This document shows, piece after piece, positions 47,701-59,700 of a DNA stretch of 64,000 nucleotides. This DNA is from Doris montereyensis (Eukaryota > Mollusca > Gastropoda > Nudibranchia > Dorididae). Position 1 is the stretch's first letter. Every line of letters starts with the position of its first letter. Made by a program: the position numbers and the translations under genes. The notes under the pieces were generated by a model, which was not told the origin of the DNA, did no database searches, and was given only the letters and a program-made list of their open reading frames with translations. Location: the NCBI GenBank assembly GCA_037039925.1, contig JAXRKP010001079.1:1-64000 (forward strand). Direction: 5' to 3'.

Positions 47701-50700
47701 AACATCGGTCAGGGGCAATAGCTCGGGCTCTGGGGATGCACTGACCATGGGCGTGAAATCCTTTGATTCCGTTGTGGCACTGACTGAGGATGGCAATAGT
47801 GACGGTCCTAGACTGACAACTTGTGATGCAGATGAGGATGGTTGACTCACTGCAGCATTGGCCACTGTAAGAGTTACAGGGGATGGAGCAGAGGTATTTG
47901 CAGCTGCTTTATTGGCTGCCAGCTGATACAAGGGGAGTTTAGCAGGTATTCTGTGAGAAAGACAACAGACAAGAATGAAATCGCTTTATATTTGAACTTT
48001 AGGACAGGCTTTAGAGCTTTTTTCAGGGGAAAAGGTGACAGGTGGCACTTGCGACTGCCCATGTCTGACAATGGTACTTTTCCTACACTTTCTAGAACTT
48101 GGTGTGAAGCATAATTTAATCAAATGATAACAATAACACTCATCTGCATTTAAAACCTTTATATACTGCAGTTTTGTACAAATTTCAGCAATGAATGCAT
48201 TTCACTTTCCCCTGAATTCTTTCAAAGGAAACAAAAGTAAAGCAAAGCACATACATTGTATACATGTATTAATATACCACAATTTATAAGTGAAAAAAGA
48301 TATAACACTTTTGGGAATAAAAGCTGAATCCCTTTGCTTAACAAAAAAATATGACAGACAAAAAGGGAATGAAACAAGAAATAACAAACAGGAGCAATTA
48401 AGACAAAAATAAATTTTTTTAAATAAATAAAACAAGCAGTTATGTTCGTGAATATGTTTGGTCATTTCATTTAGATAGACATTCTTGTATACCAAAAGCA
48501 GACAGTATTATTTTAATTTTATAAACTATCAAACAAACAAAAATTCCTATTCAAAAGCAATCTGCAAAGCAAACTTTAAATACAAAGAGTCAAGTGCCAA
48601 TATCCAAAAAGTAAAGAATAAGTAAAATAAATATGTATAGCAAGATATTAAATATAAAAAGATAAGGCTTAAATTAAAATGAAAGAGAAGAGTGCACTAA
48701 AAACAAGGCCCGCAAGTCAGAAGAGAGCACTAAAAACAAGGCCCGCAAGTCAATCTAGTAGTGAATTCAGAGAGATGTACAAGATCTATTTTTATCACCC
48801 AAGAAATTTATACTTTCAAGATTAAATGAGAATGGGCAATATGAAAGAATCAGGCGAAAGAGATATGGTCTCCTTTAAGGCTACTTAGTTGTTAGAAACA
48901 GAATGAGGTCAAGAGAGCACTGTATGAAATGCTTATTGGGGGCATGTTCTGTAACAATCAGATAAAACATAGAATTGAATAGTTATCATGCGTTTTGGAT
49001 CAAAGCATGAATTACGAATAAAAAAGATGTCAAAACCAAACAACAAACATGGACTCATAGGGAACAAGACCAAATTGCCACTTCATACATGTACATATGT
49101 AGAAAAAAAAGCACATTTGCTTATTTTTTTAAAAAGGATAAAGCAATATTCTCGTATTTAAATAAAAAGACAAATAGGTATCTCAGCATGTTCTTAATAA
49201 ACTTGAACATTTAATGATAAGAAATTCATATTTTAATGTGAAATTTCTAAATCAGAAACAATGAACAAAGTGATTGGTATTAATTCAAAACAAAAAAGTC
49301 TGCACAATAATGTTAAAATTCAAATGCATTATATCAATGTAAATGCTACCATTACATAACAAATAACTCTTTAAAGATGACAAATTGCTTCAAATGTACA
49401 AGTAGAGATATTTACTAAGATGACGAAATGTAACAGAAAACAAATGAAATAGATCCTCTAGATTACTACTTGGACTATAAGGAGGTTTGCATCCATTACA
49501 CTTTTTTTTATAAAAATTTAAAGGCCTATTGTAATACAGATCCAAATCTATAAAAAAATTCCATGAGCCATTCTAATGTCAAGGCAGCCTAGTTGAACTC
49601 AACATAACTTACTTTTGTAAAAGCAAAACTTTATCCTAGGAATCATTTATTAATTGCAACTAAATCATATTCATGGTGGCTCAAGTTTTCTTCATCGTAG
49701 TGCATAAAACTTTACCTTCAACATTTCCGGTCTGGCGAGTTGAAGGCAAGAACAGGAAAGGACAGCCAAAGAGAGTATGAATTGACGATATCACAGACTG
49801 GACAAAACTAAGCTTATGTGACATGGTTACAAAGGCAAGAGACAGGCATGAATGGAAGTCAACAACAAGGAGAATCAGCGACTGCTAAGGGCAGGAGATT
49901 ACCCATGGAAGTTAAGTCAAGTCAAACTAAGTCAGTGTATAAAGCAATTTGCAATTATTCCAGAAGATACACAAAGCCTTTCAAAGGATAGCACCATCAC
50001 CTACATAAACCACTCCCATTAAATAAAAAATAAATGAGATGATTAATTTCTTTGAACTTCTTCATGCCACTTATGTGCAATGCATAAGAAGTACCTTATA
50101 ATTTTGCACACAGAAATTGGTTTGAAATCGGACGAAGGGTCAGAGCATACTTAATTGAAGGTTGGCATATAATAGATCCATACAGAGAAAGAATTAGCCC
50201 TGAATTATACAAGACATATCCTTAAATGTTCAGAAAAGGATCAAATATATCTTTATCCGACATACAATGGTAAATTTTCCTCATTGAAATAATCTACACA
50301 AAAAAAAGTGCTAAAAAAATCATAACATATTTGTTTAAAATTCATGCTGGGCTATCTTAGCTCATCCATTTGAAAATGAAATAAAATTATGATTTTTTTT
50401 AAAAACAACAAACAAAACTAAAAGATTGAAATTGTATTTAGCTGTTCATGAACAGAACTTGTAAAATGCCAATCTACAATAGCTGTGAATCTAAAGACAC
50501 ATACTTGTGGCTTCATCGTTAAAAAGTACATCAATAACTGTGCTGGAATGATCAATTCTAAGACGTAATGGTAAAATTTTATGGCTATATCTACACTTCT
50601 ATATTACATCTCAAGAGGTCAAAACATGATAAACTGTACTGAAGCAATAAATATAAAGCATTTCCTGATATAAGACTACATAAAACACTGAAAACACATT

Positions 50701-53700
50701 TCCAAAACCTTCTTGGCAATGGAGATTCCCCACTTTTTTGTATGACTCAGACTACATCAATGACTGTACAGTAGAGAAAATGTGAGTATTCAGCTTAATT
50801 TTCATATCACATTAAGCTTCGTCGGGAGATCTCAACAAGCTATACACAGAAGCTACAACAGCTATTTCTTTGATTTTGCGTGGGCACATTATGAAGGAAA
50901 TTGATAAACTTATTTTCCAGTATAAACATCTCAAGAGCCATTCGGTCAAATAGCATTAAGTGGCCAATTCCTACATTATCCACATTCCCACTGGCTAGGC
51001 CTGATTGAATAGTTGTAATCTGTCTAACCTACACAAGCCAGTCATCTGGATATCTAGCTCTACTGAAATATTTGCTGTGTTTCAAATCAAGATTCTACCT
51101 GACTGCCGGTATCAAAGATATTTTCCCTATTAACATGGTTCTGTTTCAATTGCTAAATCAAGATCTAAACTCTAGATATCTTGGAAGAGAGGTCAAGCTA
51201 ATAAATGAAAGCCCATCAACAGAGCAAACTCACTGCATTTGCACATACAATGTCTGTGTCAGTTTCAAATGTAGATTCAACATCAACACATTGTTCTTGC
51301 CAACTGCATTCTACTACCCTGACAAATAGTCCATACAACTTACCCATTCAAAGAATGGGGTTTTCTGCTGCTACTTGTTATAATGATTGTAACAATACCT
51401 AACTCAATTTCAGGTGTGTGCTTACAGTACAGCATCCTGACAATAAATCAATAGATGATTAAATGTAAACATTGAAAGAATATCTACATGAATCACACTT
51501 TTACTTTCACGATCATTATCTTATTTAGACTCTTTAAATTTCATAACAGGTATGAATGGTCACGGATAAACTCACTTCTGTACCTGCATCATGACAGATA
51601 AAAAAAACAACAGATTGATTTGTTTATTATTAGAAATCACTTCTTGAATGTCACACTGAATGTGCAAATCACACAAAGCGAGTTGAAAAAAACATGTAAA
51701 TTTTCTACAACTCCCTACTGGTTTTACCCTCTCCTCTTTATAACATTCAAAAGGAAAATGATAGAGATGATATTGTTGATGTTGCTTTCGTTCTCTTTAA
51801 TACCTTTTCTTTCAGTAAAATTCTCTCTAACATAATGTTTATTGAACAAGGTTTAAGAAATCAGGCACCTCAAGTTCAGGACATATAACTCTTATACCAA
51901 GATATTGCATGCACATGCCCGTTTCCCTTAGGCTTGGGTGCAAATCAAGAGAGTTTTGAGAGCAAACCAAAGCCAAACAGGAGAAAAAATGAAAACTAAT
52001 GAAAATCGAAACAAGAATGTCAAAAGTTATTTTAGTGTTCGTTTTACTTTTAGACTGAATGATGTGCACGTAAATTAAAGTTAGAATTCAAATCGAAACA
52101 AAAACAAAAATACATCTTTCATAAAAAGGGTTAAAACTGATTTAAATAATAAAAAAAGCTTTCTTGCTACATCGTGGTCTGAATGTTTCATGAAACAATC
52201 ATGAATATATCTTAATAGCCTTTCTCTCGATTGGTTATGATTGCCAAGACTTAATGTTAATGAAGAAAACACTTACACAGCAGGTTTATAGGAACTGAAA
52301 TATAAAGTTTTAACGAGTTGAAGTTTCAAGTCTAATTTTATTGTACTGTCACTTCTTAAGTAGGATATACAATGCCTCTTGTGGACACATTATTTCAATA
52401 CAAAACTTATTTGAAAATTACAAAACCACTAGGAAATCAGCATTTAGGAATTACCCTATACAACTCCTAAATTCTACTGTAGCTAACTGAGAGTACAGAA
52501 GAGAGCTAAGTCAGTATTTGTCGGCAGGTTTTAATTTTATCTTTTTTCTTTCTTGTTGTGGCGTGATGTGAAGGGGGGGGGGGTTGAATAAACCTGACAT
52601 GGTACAGGAATTCAATTTGCACGAAAGAAGTGAAAAAAGACAAATACTCCTGCTTTTTAAAAACGGGAAAATAGATTTCTTAAGGTGACAAAGAAAAATT
52701 GAACTCGAAAGATAAAGAAGAGTGATTTTATTGAGTTGATTAATTTCCTTTGCTTTAGAAGGATGAAATTTAAGTAAGGAAAATATCCACCCTGCTGGTA
52801 AAAAAGAAATCATTATCTTATCAAATTTTAATCATATGGGGGGGGGGGGGAATGTAATAAAACATGTCTACAAAAACAATTATTCTAACAAAAATTAGAG
52901 ATTATAAGCAAGAAACAAAAACTCACGTTCTGACTGGAAATGACTCTTTTGTTAAATTGTAATCTTTGAGAGACTTGTCAAGTATATCAAGATCAGGTAA
53001 AGACAAAGTGCCATCGGCTGTTTTAGAGGTTCCATCAATGATATTAAATCCATTATTAGCATTTGTTGTAGTGTTCTGTGCAGCTGACATTGGATTCGAT
53101 GTAGGACGTAAGTTGTGTGAAATAGCACTATAGGCTGGAGGTGCACCTGTTACAAAAAAAAACCCACAAAAAATATGTCTATACTAAACTTCTTTTTGCA
53201 TCTATATATGTATCTAAGTACACAGTATAAAATGAATTGTCCAACGCATGTGGCATGCTTGTATTGACATAAATTGCAATGCCCGAATAAACTATGCATA
53301 GCTGCCAACCTTTTCAAATCGAAAAACAGACTCTGACCAGGAGGACTAATTCTACTCATGCTAATTCAGAATGTCATCTCCAGACTTTCACCCCAATCTT
53401 TCTGAGTATCTTCCGTTGACTAGGGTTTCTTTTAAAAAAAATACAGTTAACCTTCAAACACATACTTTTCAAGGTGAATACCGACTTACAGACTCAAAAC
53501 GTACCAAATACGTCTTTTACATACTAGTCGGCACCTATGTACTATATAATTGTTTATGGTCATGATAAGAAAATGAATGATTATTAGATAGCACAAAAAT
53601 TACCAGCAACTGGGGCTGCCCCAAAGTTAAGTGCTTGCTGTGTGGGATTGAAAACCATGAAATGCTGGTTGTCCTGGTGCAGGCATACGCATCATCCCTG

Positions 53701-56700
53701 GCATGGCCATACCTTGAGGAGAAGGGGTGCCAAACACTCCAGACTGTGACTGACAGAGTTATAGATGTAAAGATTAAATTTAGAACATAAGATTATACAT
53801 TTTTTATCACAATATGATATGATTCTAAAAACTACTATCAATAAATCATTGCTAAAGAATATTGTGAAGGTTTTTCATATGCCTAATCTTGTTTCAAGGA
53901 ATGATGATATGAAGCAAGGTGTGCAATAAATCATTCATACATGCACATAAAGCTCAATCGAAAGTTAAGCTTACCACAGCTTGCTGGCTCTGTTGAGTAT
54001 TTGCTGTATTGAATATACTACCCAAATCATCCATTTCACCCAGACCTTTTGGAAGATAAAGATAAATCAAGATGCACTTCACTAAGAGAACACAGTAATA
54101 TATTCACGTTGATCATTACCATAGACCACTTTTATTGCCTATTTGAAGAGTGTGATTACAAACTAAGACACAAGTTTTAGCCTCTTATTGACATATTTGG
54201 CTTTGGAAATTGCAAACGATATAAAGTTGTCTATAAAAAATATGTTTGTCAAGCCTTTAAAAAATGTTGATTTGTAGCAAAACAAAACGTCTGAGTTCGA
54301 CAACATTCTTCACAAACTATGCGTTCACAAAAATATTTAAATGTGGCAAAATTGTATCAGATTTTTCAAATACACTTGTGACTCTTCCACTTTATTCTTC
54401 TTTTTTTTATTATTATATACCTGATCATAACAAGAATTAAAGCTAAATGATTCAGTATTTATGCCTATTGCAAAATTTAACAAAGAGAATTCTAATACAT
54501 CTGTGAATGTAAAGCAAGAGCTGAAGCATGAAATTGGCTATGTTAAAAAAAAAAGCAAAGTCCTAACAAGTTAAGTGCAGTTCATACCCAAGGATTTGAA
54601 ATCATTCTCAAGTAAGGCTGACGATGCCTGGTTTCCACCATGTGCACCTGCGGCTGGGTTGTTAAAAGATCCACCCAAACCCAGGTCCAAGAGAGAGGAA
54701 TCTTTTCGAAAAAAAAATCAATAGTAAGAAAAAATCAGTACATTGCTTAAGTCGATTTTTAAAATAAAACAATCTCACGACGTTCACCCACATTCAATTT
54801 AGAAACCACTACATCTCGACTACTTGTTATGAGCAACATGAAAGTGGCGGCGCTAATATTTCATTAGAGCACTGCCAGTGCTGTTCAAAAACTGTGAATC
54901 CACTGAATTCTTACATATTTTTAATGCCAGTGTTCAGAGCCATCACCTGCTGTGAATCTTTGCAGTTAGATGCTGACCAATTACTCAGCGTTACATGGGC
55001 ACATAGCAACATTACTCTTTAGGACTGGGCACATAAAGACAATATTCATATATTTAAGAAGATAAGATTTTCTCAAGAAGTAATCATAAAATGAAACCAG
55101 GCACAAAGCCAGCTATCATTGAAGTGATCAAAAGGATATAAAAAAGATGTGTGACAGGTTATTTCCCTTTGCTAGCAACTAAGAACATGAAGTTTAATTC
55201 ATTGTGCGTTCCTCTTTGATAACCAATGATTAGAAATGGGTATCTCATTTATACTAATGAATAAGAAATGAAAAGGTTAAAATTTATATCATAATAATGC
55301 AATTTTTTTTAAAAGCACATTTCTGCTTAACATTTTTGTAATTCAATGAAGACACAGAAAAGTTAAAAAGTTTCACAAAAATCACAACTTCACTAACAAC
55401 CAGAGATCAAGTACCTTTAGCTCCTTCATTGCTATAATCACCCACGGGTGCCTCTCCTTCTACTTTTTGTTTGTAGAGAGTCAGTACTCTTGTAACTGAA
55501 TCATTTGCTTCCAAAATCTGGTCTGAAAAAAAGAAAGAAACTTTACATGTCATGGAAAATATAAAGTCTAAATTTAAAAAAGAGACATTAAGAGGAACTT
55601 TACACGTCATAATATAATCAAATGGAAATCAGATATGAATTATCTCAAAAAACTTAAAAGCAAAAGATTACCTATCACAGGAAACAAAATCAAAACAAAA
55701 ATATACATTCCATAGAGTGAGACGATATGTTTGTGACCCATTTTGTTTTGCAAACAGAACCACACTTCAGAAACATTTCCCATAACCCAAACATTAACGA
55801 AAATTTAAAAAAACAAAAACTTCATAAATCCCTCAACATTCCAAAGCAGAAACAAACTTCTCAAAAAATCTGTCATAGGGGACAACAAAATTAGTATATA
55901 ACAAAACCCTGAATTATCTTAATTCTACCATAGCGTGTTTGTTTCATTGATATATCATGATATGTGGTGGCCTCAGGGTGAATTCAGAAGAAACGGCGAG
56001 ATGAATGGCATGTGAGAGGGTGAAAAGAAAGGCATACCGGTAGCACCCGCTAACGATCCACACCCATATAGTGTACAAATAAGGAATTACTTTCATATTT
56101 TAAACTGAAAACATACTTATGCCTTCATTGTCATTTTCATCAGTATCACTTGCTAAGCGGAACAGGTTGGGTCTTTGTTTCTCTAGGTTGTCATACAATT
56201 CCTGTAATAACACAATAATGAAAACGCAAATTACAAGAAGGTTGGGTACTTTTCTTTTAACTGGAGATTCAATTAAACATAACCTATTCTAGCAATAAAG
56301 ATTTTAAATTTACTTCTCATAATATACATAACTGCCAACCTTTTTAAATTGAAAAACAGACTCTGACCGCATGAACTAACACCTGCAAAATGGCCTTGAT
56401 ATTCCAGGAAACCCTTTAGGGTAAATAACAAGAAAATTGCTGGCTTTTCTAGCCAAATATAACAGGTTTTTTCTGAACTCAAAATGGCATCTCCAGAATT
56501 TCACCCCAAATTCTCTGTGGTTAACTTAAGGTTTCTTAACAAAAACAAAGAGGTGAACCTCAAATAATTACTTCTCAGGGTAAATACAGACATGAAATAC
56601 GAAATAAAAAACTCTTACAAAATACATTTCTAACCCACTGGTTGGCAGCCATGAATACATAATATAAAATGGATTAAATCACTTCAAGGGGAAATAAGTC

Positions 56701-59700
56701 ATATGACGCCAAAACACTTCAATGTTTCGTGATGAAAAATAGGCATAATTTTTTACTTGTAAGAATCACGATCATTTATATCAGTTGAAATATCTTAATG
56801 GTTCACACAATATGATGTATATAATTTTCTTTCGTATGATCTGGTAACATTTTTCAGTTCTACTGACAATAAAATTATAAATCTGGCCTTTGATATGTGT
56901 AACACATCACTTTGTTGAGAATTAGCGTAACTATATAAGTTCTGCATGTAACATGACATTATATCTACCATGCAGTAAACTGAGTTTGAAAAAAACGTTT
57001 TTCAATGAGATTTCCACCTTTCATTATATATTCTTCATACCTTCATCACATCTTTGTCTCCTTCTGATGAAGTACTGGAAGTGAAATGACTAATCATTTC
57101 TGTAAGAAGTTTGACTTGATTTCCAACAGATTCAAGTTCATTTATACGACGTGATCTCTTTTCCATTTTTTCCGCATCCTTTTGACAATAACAAAAAGTT
57201 AACAAACACTTAAAGTAACAGAGTTACCCAAGGAAATCGCATAAAAGAATTTACAAATCATTAACTCATAACAACTTAAGTTAGCTATTTGATTGTTCAA
57301 GTTTTTTCTCTCATGCCTCCATCAAATTTAAAAGTAATTGAAAAGCGATAATAGAAAGAAGTGAAGATAAATGATTAAAAAAAAAATTCTTTAAACAAAT
57401 CATTAAAAAAAACACAAAATAGAAGACCAGCAACAACAAAAATTGATGATACTCACCTCTTTCACCATGCTTTTTATCAGCCTATTTGCAGCCTGAAGAT
57501 CATCAGGATTTTTACTCCGCAACAGCCGTTCAAGGGTCTAAAATAAAACAAATTGTAAGTCATTTAAAATAAAAGTTGGAAAGATGTCATATGACCTTCA
57601 TACATAATATATCATTGCTTAAAACACTAATGACTGGCCCCAACAAACAACTCAAAAAGATACATATGAAATAAGCTGAAAGATGATTAAGGTCAGTACA
57701 AACAGAAAAACGACATTCTTTTTCACAACAAATATTTAGATGTATACTATTGATACTAACCTTAGCTTTCTCATCATCTTCAAAATCAGCTTTTCTGGGC
57801 TGTGGCTTGGGGAAAGGATCAAATATCTAAGGAAAGAAAAAGAATGGCTTGTTTTTTTAAATTTGTTTTAACTGCATGAATAAACTGTAAATCAACGTTT
57901 TAATATATCTTTTGAAATGCTTCACAGAACAGCTTCAGCATTCAATTTAAAGCCTTAAAGAAACTGAAAATAAAGCGATACAGAAAAAGTTAATTTCATA
58001 TCATTCTTTAATTACAAGCAATTGTATAAAATATAAGCATGTATCAAATTTAGAAATGATTCATTTAGAGATGACATCCTTGAAAGAATGACACAGCCAA
58101 ATAGTTTTTTAACCATTAGCACATATATGAACATCAAATCATTTACATAAACACAAATCAATATTCACAGCATATTCACATTGATCCCCATAGCAATATT
58201 GTGAACAGCATAATTATAATACCTTTAGTCATTGAGAACAATTTGTAGATCAAATATTAACTTTCCAAAAACAAACCCTTTGAAGGGAAGCAAAATTCAA
58301 CTTTCATTGAGGGAGGCAGAGGTTATGCCTAGTGCTAATGTTCAAGTGCTTTACCTTTTTATCCATATACACTGGATCTTGCTTGATGATTCCCTGGGAT
58401 TTAAGCATAAGATATGCCTCCTTAATTTTTGGCTCATGACCCAGACCTTTGGTCCAACAATAGACGATCTCAATGCATTTTTCTTAACATTTTCAGTTGT
58501 GCGATTTCCAAGGTACTGAATGAAATGAGAAAGAACTTTTTTTCTTCAGAGGTTGCTTTTAATGTGAACAAATAATGAAATAAAACCAATTATATAAAAA
58601 TTGTCATATCTATCCAATCGTCATGCTGCTGATGACACACATTTCCATACAAAATGCTCAGAATAAATTCCTGATGTTTAAATTGTTTTAACTTATATCC
58701 TATTACATGCTATTGTTTTAAACCACTGATTCGATTAGGGTCAATTCATACATAAAAAATAACAAACTAACAAATAAATTTAAATTGAATGCATATTTCT
58801 TGGCTAGTTGAACATCAATTTTAAACAAGTTCTGGAAATAAATTGTTGGGGTTATTTTCCTTTCCATATCTCAATAATTTGGATAGTGCCCATGACAACA
58901 AAAAAGTAAAGGACATGTTCAAAAGCAAATAAAATGAGACTTTAAACGAAATGATACGTCACTTCTGTACATTCAAAAGCAAGATGCAAATACTAAAATG
59001 AACGGATGCCACTTGCTCAATACAGAAAACTGTCTATAATCTTCTCCATAATCTAAATACAAGTGCTTAAATGCAAAGATTTTATGACACAATGTTTTAA
59101 ATTAAACTTGTCTATATAATTTGTGAAAAACATTGTATGTATCTTGTCTACTCTCAACACATTTCTGCCGTCCCTAAAAAATTCTTTTTTATATTTACAA
59201 CCTTCTCAATCATATCTCTTCCATTCATACTGACATATTCAATGACAACGAAAGGAGCTTTTCAATAGGTTGGACATAATGTCAATATGGCATAAGATGA
59301 GATTTCAACAGGAGAATCCCAACACACAAGAGTCATGACATATTTATAATTTATTCTTGAGAATGTGACTTTCTTCTATTCCCAAAATAAATGACCATAT
59401 TGTCCCATCTGATTTATATTACTTTATTTTGAGCTATTACAAAATCTTGGGTCCACAAAAACCTTCACTTCACATTTTAATGCCATTATGCTAAGTTTTG
59501 AGTCAACCTATTTCTCTTACCATGATCTAAAATGTATGTAATTCACTCTCTTTCAACTAATGCAAAGTCTGAATTCTTGGATAAAATGTGAAACTTGCGC
59601 CTGTCAAACAATGTCTAATTCATTAGACATACATGTCTCAAAATTTGCAGTCTGAAAATACAAATAATGCTCACAAAATTGAACTAATTCTTAATATCAA

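Larger units (their letters stand above)
47951..52926 (-). other. Large GGA hinge intron (about 5 kb)
   Basis: This is the longest GGA intron. It holds the 33-bp duplication, a LINE 3' fragment and two G homopolymers. Short open frames have no coding support. Confidence 0.55.
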
